A stretch of 52,680 nucleotides of DNA from an uncultured Prevotellaceae bacterium. GTDB taxonomy: Bacteria; Bacteroidota; Bacteroidia; Bacteroidales; Muribaculaceae. The stretch lies in assembly GCA_900318865.1 (NCBI GenBank), contig ONMF01000016.1:1-52680 (forward strand), in the 5' to 3' direction. The position numbers and the translations under genes are program-made. This document shows positions 40,486-48,974 of the stretch, in pieces (the stretch's first letter is position 1; every line of letters starts with the position of its first letter). The notes beneath the pieces are model-generated. The model ran no database searches and was not told where the DNA came from. It was given only the letters and a program-made list of their open reading frames with translations.

Positions 40486-42139
40486 GTGCCACCGAGCCGC
40501 TACCTTTCATCATCAGCTCGCAGTCGAAATAGGCACCGCCCCAGTTCTGCTGGATGTAGACGGCAAGCACATTCGGGCCCGCGCGGAAAGCCGAGGCGGG
40601 GATGGTGAATGATTCATAAGCATCGATCCACTTGCGGGTGTCGGCATTGGGGGTCCAGCCTTGCGCGTTGATCACTTCCTGGCCATTGACATAGACCACC
40701 ATGTTGTCGTCGTGCACGCAACGGAACGTGAAGGTGGCATCAGAATCGTAATGGGGCAAATTGAATTGCCTCACAAAATAATAGCAGTTATACTCTCCGT
40801 ACCAGTTGCTGTTATAGTACAAGTAGGAGAACGGGCCCATGCTGTGGCCGGGGCTGGCAATGGGCATGAGCACCTGACTCCACCGCGACGCGTCGTAGTT
40901 GCCCACAGAGGGCCAGCCGGCAGGCGGCTCGGGCCACGCCCCGCTGCCAGAGCGGAAATCACGACAGGCGGTCATGAAATAGGGTACATACTGGCCATTG
41001 CGCAGCAAGATGGTTTCATGCTCACGAAGGTGGCACTCGGAGCAAATGCCATCGACAATATTGTGCACTCCGGTAGGCGGCATGAATTCCCACCTCTGCA
41101 CTTGGCAATCGTCACACACTCGTGTGAGCTGCCCCACATCGCCGCAGGAGGGCATGACATCGGTTGTGGCGTATCCCCAATTGTGTTTTTGCTCATTGAT
41201 CCACACCTCGCTGAGTTGAACATTTTCGCTCACTCCTTGCGTGGCGATGAACTTGAAAAAACGAAACTTGCGATTGTCATTAACCGTGAAGACGACTTCT
41301 TGCTGGTCGACAATAGGCATCGGCCAATCGGTGCGGACGTCAATGTCGACCCAGGTCACATAGTCGGTGGACCCTTGCAACTTCCAGCTGCGCAATGCGC
41401 GCTCGAAATGCTGGCGCGAATCATTGGCTGTGACAATGGAGTACTGCTTCACTGCCACCTCGGCCGAAGCGCTCATGACAAACCAGTAGTTATCAACCGA
41501 GCCGTAATACTTGGTCGCCGCATTGTTATCGAGCAAACTCGCGATTGACTCTCCCTCTACGGGCGACTGGCACCCTTGAACAAAAGCATATTTCACTCCA
41601 TTGGCATCCTGCCGTGTCCAGCTGGAGTCTTCGGGCGGCTTCACTCCGGCGATGGCCGATTCAACGCTGAACGCTCCCATCTGGTAAGGCGCCACGTCCA
41701 TGTATCTTGTATCCCCATGCTGGTCGTCGACAAAGGTGCGCATATACAGGTATTGCGGCTCACCGAAGCCATCAAACCGCAGATAAAAATCCAAATCATT
41801 GTGAGGCTCAACGCGCACATACCAATTCTGATCGGTTGCGGGGTTGTCGGGGAGGAAATTACCCAAACTCAGGAATTGAGCCTTACCTTTATTGTAAACC
41901 CTGTAACCGCTCTCTTCATCTCCCACAAAGCACCACAAGTTATAGCCATCGCTATTGGCGACCGTCGCGGGAAAGTTCAGATCCTGATCATCGGGATTGG
42001 CAACCATATAATAACCATCAGTCTTAAGAAAATACCAATAGGTGGAAGCGAGCGAGGGGTCGCTCGTAGGCTGGAAGGGCAAGGCCAATGCAGCAGTTGC
42101 GGTGAGCGACAAAGCCCCAAAAAGCAGTGTTTTCTTCAT
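40322..42139 (-). CDS. Secreted multi-domain carbohydrate-binding-like dockerin protein (605 aa)
   Basis: Exported; starts MKKTLLFGALSL at 42139 (an earlier TTG is unlikely). Domains: beta-trefoil-like N-terminal part (about 20-150; YWYFLKTDGYYM, LWCFVGD, YRVYNKGK), an F5/8-type-C/discoidin-like domain (about 170-320; SIASLLDNNAATKYYG, VKQYSIVTANDS, RKFRFFKFIATQG), a CxxC...CxxC zinc-ribbon-like link (CDDCQVQ, DGICSECH), a galactose-binding-like sandwich (about 390-550; DDNMVVYVNGQEVINAQGW, NVLAVYIQQNWGGAYFDCEL), and two dockerin loops. It has no catalytic domain that I can recognise; probably a glycan- or surface-binding protein. Confidence 0.85.
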   Translation of the reverse strand: MKKTLLFGALSLTATAALALPFQPTSDPSLASTYWYFLKTDGYYMVANPDDQDLNFPATVANSDGYNLWCFVGDEESGYRVYNKGKAQFLSLGNFLPDNPATDQNWYVRVEPHNDLDFYLRFDGFGEPQYLYMRTFVDDQHGDTRYMDVAPYQMGAFSVESAIAGVKPPEDSSWTRQDANGVKYAFVQGCQSPVEGESIASLLDNNAATKYYGSVDNYWFVMSASAEVAVKQYSIVTANDSRQHFERALRSWKLQGSTDYVTWVDIDVRTDWPMPIVDQQEVVFTVNDNRKFRFFKFIATQGVSENVQLSEVWINEQKHNWGYATTDVMPSCGDVGQLTRVCDDCQVQRWEFMPPTGVHNIVDGICSECHLREHETILLRNGQYVPYFMTACRDFRSGSGAWPEPPAGWPSVGNYDASRWSQVLMPIASPGHSMGPFSYLYYNSNWYGEYNCYYFVRQFNLPHYDSDATFTFRCVHDDNMVVYVNGQEVINAQGWTPNADTRKWIDAYESFTIPASAFRAGPNVLAVYIQQNWGGAYFDCELMMKGSGSVALVGDVNGDDEVSIADVTMLVDLLLRQQSNERSDVNGDGETSIADLTSLVGIVAN

Positions 42140-42217
42140 TGTCAAGGGATCTAATTTGATTATCTAAATATGAACAGAGGTTATAGGATAAAATGAGCTG
42201 AACCAGGAGATGCCCTA

Positions 42218-44017
42218 TTAATTCGTAAGAATGTCCACGAGCGACGTGAGGTCGGCAATGCCGGTCTCGCCGTCACCGTTCACGTCGCTGCGCCCGTTGC
42301 TCTGCTGGCGCAGCAACAGGTCAACCAGCGTGGTCACGTCGGCGATCGACACCTCGCCGTCACCGTTCACATCACCGGTAAGCGCGCTACCTTTCACCGT
42401 GAGTTCGCAGTCGAAATAGGCACCGCCCCAGTTCTGCTGGATGTAGATGGCAAGCACATTCTGACCCGGGCGGAAAGCCGTCGCAGGAATGTTGAATGTC
42501 TCGTAAGCATCGCCCCACGAGGCATTGTCGGCATTGGGAGTCCAGCCTTGCGCATTGATCACTTCCTGACCGTTGACATAGACCACCATGTTGTCGTCGT
42601 GCACACAACGCAAAGTGAAAACGTCGGCCGGGTTCACCCTCGCAAGATTGAAGGTGCGACGCATCCAGTAGCAGTTATACTGGCCATACCAGTAGGAGTT
42701 GTACTGCAACAGCTCGAACGGTCCGCCCGAATGATTGTCGCTTGCCATGGGCAGCGGCAGGTCAATCCAGTTGCTGTCGTCAAAGCCCACGGTATTCCAG
42801 CCGTCGGGAGCCGACGGCCAGTTATTTTCGCTGATGCGGGAGGCATGCAACGCTTTCACATAATAGGGGAAAAGCGCCTGGCCATTGTAGAGCAGCAGTG
42901 TCTCGCCCTCGGCAAGTCCACACACGGTGCACACGCCATCCACGTAGGAGTGAGCGGTGGTGGGGGGCGACATATATCTTCCTCGCACGTTGCAGTCACG
43001 GCACAGCCAAGTTCGGGTAATCGGATGGTTGCACCCATGATGCATCTCACTCCAGACATCGATGTTGTTGTGCACCTGCTCGTTAATCCACACTTCACTG
43101 ATTTGGACGTACATGCCGGGGGAATTAGTGGCCACAAACTTGAAAAAGCGGAACTTACGATTGTCGTTGACCTTGACAACAACCTCTTTTCGGTTTTCAA
43201 ATGGCATAGGATAGTCCGTTTGCTCATCAATGGGAACCCAGTTGACACAGTCATTGGAGCCTTCCAACCTCCAACTGCGCAGCGCGCGTCCGGGCAAATC
43301 CCTTGAATTGTCGGAGGTGACTATCGAATATTGCTTCACGGCCACATCGGTCGATGCTTTCATGACGAACCAGCAGTCGCTGTAGTAACCCACATACTTG
43401 GTTTCGGCATTATTATCGCACATGTGATAAGTTGGTTGGCCCTCGGCTGCCGGTGCACCATTTCCACCTTCAATGTATCCATACCCCACGCCATCCTTGT
43501 CGAAACGGGTCCAGGTGGGGTCGGCAGGTATAGGAATCCCCTCCTTGGCCATCTCCACCGAGAATACGCCCTTTGTGCCGGAATCGCTGTCCATATATCT
43601 CATGGACCCATATTGGTCCTGATAGGTGTTCATGAACAGGTAGCGATAGACATTCCATGAAGGGATGTAGTACTTAAGATAAAAACTGACTCCATCCTTA
43701 TCCTCATAATAGGTGTTGGTGTAGCTGCTGTCATAAAGCAGTCCTTCGTACATAACATACGTCCCCGTCCCCTTATTATAGAGCTTATATCCCACATCGG
43801 AATTGCCCACAAAGCACCACAGGTAGTCATCATTGCTGGCATCGGCCGAATTACGAAACGCAATCTCCGAATCGTCGGCCGCGCAATAGAAACCTTCGGT
43901 CTTGAGAAAATACCAATAGTTGGACGACAGGGTGGGATCGGTTGTCGGCACAAACGGCAAGGCTTGCGCTATTACTGCGGGGAGCAGTAGCGAGAGAATA
44001 AGTAAAAGTTTTTTCAT
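42218..44017 (-). CDS. Secreted multi-domain carbohydrate-binding-like dockerin protein (599 aa)
   Basis: A close paralog of the 40322 protein with the same five-part layout: signal (MKKLLLILSLLLPAVIAQA), beta-trefoil-like (about 20-160), discoidin-like (about 170-315), CxxC...CxxC link (CRDCNVRG, DGVCTVCG), galactose-binding-like sandwich (about 380-545; DDNMVVYVNGQEVINAQGW) and two dockerin loops (GDVNGDGEVSIADVT, SDVNGDGETGIADLT). It is the first gene of the minus-strand group and is divergent from the AraC-type regulator across a 193-bp gap with a long palindrome. Duplication of the family in place is clear from the parallel domain order. Confidence 0.86.
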   Translation of the reverse strand: MKKLLLILSLLLPAVIAQALPFVPTTDPTLSSNYWYFLKTEGFYCAADDSEIAFRNSADASNDDYLWCFVGNSDVGYKLYNKGTGTYVMYEGLLYDSSYTNTYYEDKDGVSFYLKYYIPSWNVYRYLFMNTYQDQYGSMRYMDSDSGTKGVFSVEMAKEGIPIPADPTWTRFDKDGVGYGYIEGGNGAPAAEGQPTYHMCDNNAETKYVGYYSDCWFVMKASTDVAVKQYSIVTSDNSRDLPGRALRSWRLEGSNDCVNWVPIDEQTDYPMPFENRKEVVVKVNDNRKFRFFKFVATNSPGMYVQISEVWINEQVHNNIDVWSEMHHGCNHPITRTWLCRDCNVRGRYMSPPTTAHSYVDGVCTVCGLAEGETLLLYNGQALFPYYVKALHASRISENNWPSAPDGWNTVGFDDSNWIDLPLPMASDNHSGGPFELLQYNSYWYGQYNCYWMRRTFNLARVNPADVFTLRCVHDDNMVVYVNGQEVINAQGWTPNADNASWGDAYETFNIPATAFRPGQNVLAIYIQQNWGGAYFDCELTVKGSALTGDVNGDGEVSIADVTTLVDLLLRQQSNGRSDVNGDGETGIADLTSLVDILTN

Positions 44018-44043
44018 TAAACAATATTTTTAGTTTTCTTACG

Positions 44044-44074
44044 CAAATTTAGACTACATTGCGGGGGTAGGCAA
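44044..44074 (-). promoter_or_regulatory. Promoter of the 44017 gene
   Basis: On the minus strand TTG (44072-44074), 20 nt, TAAATTTG (44044-44051), 26 nt before the ATG. The palindrome at 44091-44139 lies just upstream of the -33 element, a position fit for an activator. Confidence 0.65.
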
Positions 44075-44090
44075 GTTTCTTGCGGTTGAG

Positions 44091-44139
44091 TTGGTTACAC
44101 TTTTGTCAAATGCAACCAATTTGACAAAAGTGCAACCAA
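44091..44139. promoter_or_regulatory. Long palindrome, likely operator
   Basis: Core arms CACTTTTGTCAAAT (44098-44111) and ATTTGACAAAAGTG (44119-44132) are perfectly inverted around a 7-nt spacer. With the flanking TTGGTT/AACCAA the arms reach 21 bp with one mismatch. A TGCAACCA motif recurs in the spacer and right flank. It lies between the divergent dockerin protein and AraC-type genes. Confidence 0.65.
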
Positions 44140-44210
44140 AATGGCAGAAAATACAACAAAAACACCACTCAAAAACACAAAGTGCAACGAGAAAGCATTA
44201 TATTTGTGGC

Positions 44211-45332
44211 ATGGAACAACTATATCACCTGCTGGATGCATTTTTTGCACCGGGCATACTACTGGGAATGGCCGTGTGCCTGTTCTTCCTTCACATCCCG
44301 CCCAAGGGTGCGCTGCGCAACTATCGGCTGGCCCGCATTGTCATGGGGACGGCCTACCTGTTCTACGCCGTGTGCATCTATGTGGAATACTATGTGGTGG
44401 GGCATGACACCAACGATGCCCTGGCACGCCCCACCATCTTGGTGGTGGCATGCTTTCAGGCATTCCTGTTCACCAACACTCTCATCACACTCATCAGAAT
44501 CAACTACTTGTCACGCCGGCAGTTAATCATCGAGGTCTTGCTGATATCGGCTGTGCTGCTGGGGCTGGTGGTGACTCATCTTTATTACGGCGACGTTGTG
44601 GCGCGGTGGGCTTTCTGGGGGGCCACACTGTTCTATGTGTGCCTGCTGCTGCGCTATGTGCTACTTTTCAACCGAGAATACATCAATTATGAGAATCAGA
44701 TGAGCGAATACTTCTCCGACGGAGAGTCGCACCGCCTGCTATGGGTGAAACGCTCGTTCTACATCTCCCTGGCCGTGGGTGTGCTGGCTCTGGTGTACGC
44801 CTTGGTTCCCATGGCCACCATCGGAACCGCCTTTATGATGATTGTGATTGTTTTCTACATGGCCTTCGGGGTGCGCTTCATCAACTATGCCCTGCAGTTC
44901 CAGTCGATAGAGCCGGCCATCACCGAAACCGACGAAACACTCGCCGAAGACACCAGCGAAAGCCATCTGAAATTGATGGACCGCATCGATGCCTTGATGA
45001 AGGACGACAAACTCTATTGCCGGACCGACCTGTCGGTGGCCGACATAGCCACCAGGCTGGGCGAGCGGGCGCGCATGGTGTCGACCGTAATCAGCATCTG
45101 CCGGCAGGTAAACTTCAAAACTTACATCAACGAGTACCGCGTGCTCGAGGCCAAGCGCCTGCTCGACGAGGACCAAGACAACGCCCGCACCATCGACGCC
45201 ATTGCCTGCGAGGCCGGATTTGCCAACCGCAGCAGCTTCTACCGCGTGTTCAAGCGTTCACAGAACATCTCGCCCACCGACTACCGCCTCACCTCCGACC
45301 AAGCTAAAAATCGCCCGGCAACGGAAGGGTGA
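44211..45332 (+). CDS. Membrane-spanning AraC-family transcriptional regulator
   Basis: A 373-aa protein from MEQLYHLLDAFF at 44211. Residues about 1-240 hold six or seven hydrophobic segments (FAPGILLGMAVCLFFLHIP, ILLISAVLLGLVVTHLYYG and others in part), as in membrane AraC regulators of Bacteroidota. The C-terminal 100 residues are the HTH_18 domain: two HTHs with LSVADIATRLGERARMVS and AIACEAGFANRSSFYRVFKR, SPTDYR. It likely senses a membrane or periplasmic signal. A TATATTTG box at 44199-44206 lies just 4 nt before the ATG. Its gene overlaps the terminator on its 3' end. Confidence 0.88.
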   Translation: MEQLYHLLDAFFAPGILLGMAVCLFFLHIPPKGALRNYRLARIVMGTAYLFYAVCIYVEYYVVGHDTNDALARPTILVVACFQAFLFTNTLITLIRINYLSRRQLIIEVLLISAVLLGLVVTHLYYGDVVARWAFWGATLFYVCLLLRYVLLFNREYINYENQMSEYFSDGESHRLLWVKRSFYISLAVGVLALVYALVPMATIGTAFMMIVIVFYMAFGVRFINYALQFQSIEPAITETDETLAEDTSESHLKLMDRIDALMKDDKLYCRTDLSVADIATRLGERARMVSTVISICRQVNFKTYINEYRVLEAKRLLDEDQDNARTIDAIACEAGFANRSSFYRVFKRSQNISPTDYRLTSDQAKNRPATEG

Positions 45333-45348
45333 CCGATGCCGGGCGTTT
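45306..45348. terminator. Bidirectional terminator between the AraC-type and MPP genes
   Basis: CGCCCGGCA (45312-45320) / TGCCGGGCG (45337-45345). On the minus strand the stem is followed by ATTTTT; on the plus strand by TTTGC. The left arm lies inside the end of the AraC-type gene. Confidence 0.7.
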
Positions 45349-45370
45349 GCTCTATTGGAATGAAGGGAGC

Positions 45371-46381
45371 CTACTTCTTCTTGGCGGTGTAGTTCATGTG
45401 AACCTTTTCCCAAGTGAGGCTGCCGTCATTCTTCACATGGACGCGCACCAGGTAGTCGCCGGGCTCCGGGCTGTTGCGCTCACTCATCGAGTCGAGCGTG
45501 AGGTAAGTGACGCCCTCAAACTCGCGCTCGTCCCATGCATGCACATGACCGCAGAAGACAATCGAACAGTTCCAATGGACAAACTGGTTAAGCAGGAAGA
45601 AGGTCTCCTCACGGGGGAATGTCGAGGCAAACTGCGTCGACGACGGGCGGAAAATGTTAGTGTGGCTGAAGACGAACGTATGCCGATAGCGAATGCCGTC
45701 AGAGCCGTCGAGAACGCCGTCCTCAATGAGGTTAATTTGTTCCTGGCCCATCGTGCCACTGGCCGTGTCCAAAAAGATAAATCGGTCGGCCTCAACGGCG
45801 CCGGTTTCCCTATTGGTCACTATCACCGGGAACTCATAGAACGATGAATGGAAGATGTTGGACCACAAAGCCCAGCCATTGTGGGTCAAGTCGTGGTTGC
45901 CCACCACCGGGAAGAACGGGAAAGTGATTTCTGAATACAGGTACGATTGTTGAGGATCCGACTTGAGCGTATATTTGTCGGGGTTGTTTTTATCCACGTC
46001 GTAGTACTTGTTGATATAGCGTTTCTTCGCCTCTTCAATCAACGAGTCGAGCACAATGTAGTATTCGGCCTTGGTGTCGGCGATATCGCCCAGGTGAGCA
46101 TACAGCAAGTCGTTATTCTGCAGGCCGATAGCCAGCATCTCGTCCATACGGCCGGGGTCGGTGGTGACATGGCTGTCGCCGCCCACGATAAATGTATACT
46201 CGTCATCGGCGATTTTGATTTCCAACTCGTTTTTATATTGCTGATAGTAGAGGTGCGACATCTTCACACGGTCCTCTACCGCCGTACCCGACACGAGCAC
46301 GCCGATGGGGCTCACCTTCTCGCAAGAGGTAAACACGAGCGCAGCCAGTGCCGCGGCAATGATATAATAATGTGTTCTCAT
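45371..46381 (-). CDS. Metallophosphoesterase lipoprotein
   Basis: A 336-aa calcineurin-like phosphoesterase. The start MRTHYYIIAAAL at 46381 leads into a lipobox VFTSC, so it is a periplasm-facing or surface lipoprotein. All five metal-binding motifs are present: GGDSH, LGDIAD, VVGNHDL, FSHTN and FCGHVHAW. The substrate could be a nucleotide, phosphodiester or phosphoprotein. Last gene of a four-gene minus-strand operon (7 bp after the OMP stop). Confidence 0.9.
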   Translation of the reverse strand: MRTHYYIIAAALAALVFTSCEKVSPIGVLVSGTAVEDRVKMSHLYYQQYKNELEIKIADDEYTFIVGGDSHVTTDPGRMDEMLAIGLQNNDLLYAHLGDIADTKAEYYIVLDSLIEEAKKRYINKYYDVDKNNPDKYTLKSDPQQSYLYSEITFPFFPVVGNHDLTHNGWALWSNIFHSSFYEFPVIVTNRETGAVEADRFIFLDTASGTMGQEQINLIEDGVLDGSDGIRYRHTFVFSHTNIFRPSSTQFASTFPREETFFLLNQFVHWNCSIVFCGHVHAWDEREFEGVTYLTLDSMSERNSPEPGDYLVRVHVKNDGSLTWEKVHMNYTAKKK

Positions 46382-46388
46382 TTTCTTA

Positions 46389-47114
46389 TTACCAATTATA
46401 TTTAACACCTAACTTTACCGAACCCTCATACTTCGACGCCAGCTGGCTGATACTGCCCGCCGGACGCACATTGAACTCACCGAAGAGCCTCATGCGGCGC
46501 GGCAGCGGCGCATAGAAGCGAACACCCCAGTTGATGTTCCAGTTCTCGTAGTAGAAATCATCATAGTTGCGGAAGAACAAGCCGATGTTCCACGGGTTGT
46601 TGCGGTGGCGGATGTTCACACCGATGCCGAAAGTGAGCGTCAGCGGCTCGCTATAACCGTCGCTCATGCCGCGATGTCCCGAACGCTGGTAATGAATGTA
46701 GGACTCGCCCAGACGGATGTCAACGTAGGGCGATTCCCAGATTGCCGACAGGTTAACAATGGTCTCGTTGAAGCCCCACTTGTCGTAACGGTTGTAGTGG
46801 AAAAAACCGTCAAAGAAAATGTTGCCGTACTTGAGCGGAAGGCGGTAACCTGCCATCACATCGAACGAATAGAGCTGTTTTCCGAACTGCGCCTGGAAAT
46901 CTCCGCCCACGTCCCAGCGATTGGTCAAGTGGCGGCGATAACTTGCCGCAAAGCCGCCAAAACCGTCGGTCACGACGTTGTTGCCGGCCATGATGTAGCC
47001 CTGCACCTCGTTGCGGTGCTGGCCATCGAACGCGTGACTACCGCAATAGGCCTGGGCATAGGCGATGCCGGCGCATGCGGTCGCCATCAAAAAAGATAAC
47101 AATAACTTTTTCAT
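46389..47114 (-). CDS. Outer-membrane beta-barrel protein, unknown
   Basis: A 241-aa protein from MKKLLLSFLMATACAGIAYA at 47114 (a longer frame runs back toward the PAP2 gene and is rejected). After the signal, nearly all the sequence is made of aromatic, alternating strands (YIMAGNNVVTDGFGGFAASY, NPWNIGLFFRNYDDFYYEN in part) ending in a C-terminal strand VKLGVKYNW with terminal aromatic Trp, a hallmark of barrel OMPs. It is placed between the PAP2 and phosphoesterase genes, 31 and 7 bp apart. Function unknown. Confidence 0.75.
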   Translation of the reverse strand: MKKLLLSFLMATACAGIAYAQAYCGSHAFDGQHRNEVQGYIMAGNNVVTDGFGGFAASYRRHLTNRWDVGGDFQAQFGKQLYSFDVMAGYRLPLKYGNIFFDGFFHYNRYDKWGFNETIVNLSAIWESPYVDIRLGESYIHYQRSGHRGMSDGYSEPLTLTFGIGVNIRHRNNPWNIGLFFRNYDDFYYENWNINWGVRFYAPLPRRMRLFGEFNVRPAGSISQLASKYEGSVKLGVKYNW

Positions 47115-47145
47115 CTGTATTTTATGATTTATTTTTTCCGTAATT

Positions 47146-48939
47146 TCAGAAATGGATACACAGTGCGCCACCCAGCACCCACTGGTGCAGCGACTTCCTG
47201 ACCTTCGACACGGCGGGAGCGGTCATGTCCCAGCCGGTCATGTCCTTGATGATCTCCACCATGTCGGGCGACAGCGTTTTAATGAATCCAAACGGGTTAT
47301 AGGTGCCCTTAAATGTCTTGCGGCTGTAGTCGTAGTCGCAGAACAGACGGAATGAGAATGAATTCTTGTGGGCATAGGTGAGCGACAGGCCCGAGCCGAA
47401 CTTCATCGAGTTGGAGGCACTCACATTGATGTAGTCCCACTCTCCATTCACGTCCTTGTCCGACGGGATGAAGAAGTTATTACTATCGGTATCGAATGCG
47501 TCGGGGTTAAACACCAGCTCCTTGCCTGAATAAGCGGCGGTCACCTCGATGTCGTCCATAATCGTGCGGCCCACCAGCAGTTTGCTGCCCAAAGCGAATC
47601 GCGACGAAAAAGGCAGCGAGAAATAGATGCCCGCATCGCCTGCAAACTCGGTGATGTGGTCGCTCTGGATGGTGAACTCGATGGAGCGAACGCTGTTCTG
47701 CATGTCGGGGTCGGCCATGAACTGCCTGAACTCTTTCTCCTCGCTCACGGCAAAGGCGCTCCAGCCGTTGATAGGCGTGCTCTTCACGCGCAGACGCCCT
47801 CCAATACCCACATAGGGGCAGAAAAACCATGCGGCCTCGGCCCCCACGGCAGTGGCGGTTCGGAACTGGAGGTGCAGTGGCTCGGTGTCTCCGGTGGTCA
47901 CGTCGGACTCGTCGATGAGTTCTTCGGGCACGTTGAAGTTAACCGGCGGCAGGTCAAGATGCTTGTTGCCGAAGCCGGCACCCATCGAGATGGAGAAGAA
48001 CGACGGGTTGCGGCGCAGGTCGGGATAGGACACTATGTCGTTGTGCAACAGTCCACGACCCTTGAACAGCAAGTCGCACAAGCCGTAACCGAGCTCCACC
48101 GAGAGGATGCCGATACCGGCTCCTGAAAGCACGTCGGAAATCCAGTGACGGTTGTTCAGCACGCGCATCACGCCGGTGGCGGTGGCCAGCGTATAAGCTC
48201 CCACCGAGAACCACGGCGAGCGCGTCATGCCATATTCCTTGTGGAGGATGGTGGCCGCCAGGAAGGCGGTGGCGGTGTGGCCCGAGGGCCACGCGTTGCG
48301 CGTGGAGCCGTCGGGGCGCATCTCCTTGGCAGTGTACTTGATGCCGTTCACCAATCCTGCCATGATGGCTGCCGACATGGCCGACGAAGCCCAGAAACGC
48401 GGCCAGTCGCTGCGGCCCTCATAGCCGCCCAGGTGCAGGCCGATGGTGAGCGCCAGCGGCACATACTGCGTGTAGTTGTCGATTTCGCTGTGGAAATTGT
48501 ACTTGATGAGGCGGATGCGGGTGTTGGGATTGTTGTAGTTCTGACGGAAAGCGGCTTTCTCGCTCTTGGCAATCATGCCGGCGAAAAACAGCGGTATTCC
48601 CACCCACGTCTGGTCTTCCAGAAATTTGTAGGGCCGTGTGGCGGGATTGGTCACGCTCTTGAACATGCGCCAGTCCATGCCGCGGTGAGGCTCGTAGGCT
48701 GGTTTTTCGTCAACCAGTTTCAACACAGGTGCCGGCGCGGCTGTGGGCGCCACAGTGTCGGCGGCCGGGCTCTCGGCAACCGTTTCATTCATCGCCACAG
48801 AGGGGGCCTCGGCCTCAAGGGCAGTTTCGGTTTCCACCGCCGACGCCGCATCCATCGGCACTTCGACGGCGTCCTTTGCCATGGCCGCTGTCATCCAAAT
48901 CGCCGCCACAGGCAGCAGAGCTAATCGTAATAATTTCAT
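47146..48939 (-). CDS. PAP2-family phosphatase with C-terminal barrel-like domain
   Basis: A 597-aa envelope protein. After the signal peptide (MKLLRLALLPVAAIWMTAAMA) is a Pro/Ala/Thr-Glu-rich linker (about 25-75), then a PAP2 phosphatase core (about 95-275) with KYTAKEMRPDGS, WPSGHTATAF and GVMRVLNNRHWISDVL, the three PAP2 motifs (KxxxxxxRP, PSGH, RxxxxxHxxxD). Residues about 300-597 are beta-strand-rich (FSISMGAGFGN, GIYFSLPFSSRFALGSKLLVG, FRLFCDYDYSRKTFKG), ending GALCIHF, like a barrel. It could dephosphorylate lipid A, undecaprenyl-PP or phospholipids; specificity is not shown. Second gene of the envelope operon, 35 bp after the 48975 gene. Confidence 0.87.
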   Translation of the reverse strand: MKLLRLALLPVAAIWMTAAMAKDAVEVPMDAASAVETETALEAEAPSVAMNETVAESPAADTVAPTAAPAPVLKLVDEKPAYEPHRGMDWRMFKSVTNPATRPYKFLEDQTWVGIPLFFAGMIAKSEKAAFRQNYNNPNTRIRLIKYNFHSEIDNYTQYVPLALTIGLHLGGYEGRSDWPRFWASSAMSAAIMAGLVNGIKYTAKEMRPDGSTRNAWPSGHTATAFLAATILHKEYGMTRSPWFSVGAYTLATATGVMRVLNNRHWISDVLSGAGIGILSVELGYGLCDLLFKGRGLLHNDIVSYPDLRRNPSFFSISMGAGFGNKHLDLPPVNFNVPEELIDESDVTTGDTEPLHLQFRTATAVGAEAAWFFCPYVGIGGRLRVKSTPINGWSAFAVSEEKEFRQFMADPDMQNSVRSIEFTIQSDHITEFAGDAGIYFSLPFSSRFALGSKLLVGRTIMDDIEVTAAYSGKELVFNPDAFDTDSNNFFIPSDKDVNGEWDYINVSASNSMKFGSGLSLTYAHKNSFSFRLFCDYDYSRKTFKGTYNPFGFIKTLSPDMVEIIKDMTGWDMTAPAVSKVRKSLHQWVLGGALCIHF

Positions 48940-48974
48940 CGTTGATTCTTATCTTGTTTTAGCGGATATTGCCG

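Noticed and set aside
39515..44017. Cellulosome
   Set aside because: Dockerin-like repeats exist but no cohesin, scaffoldin or catalytic glycosidase is present in the window.
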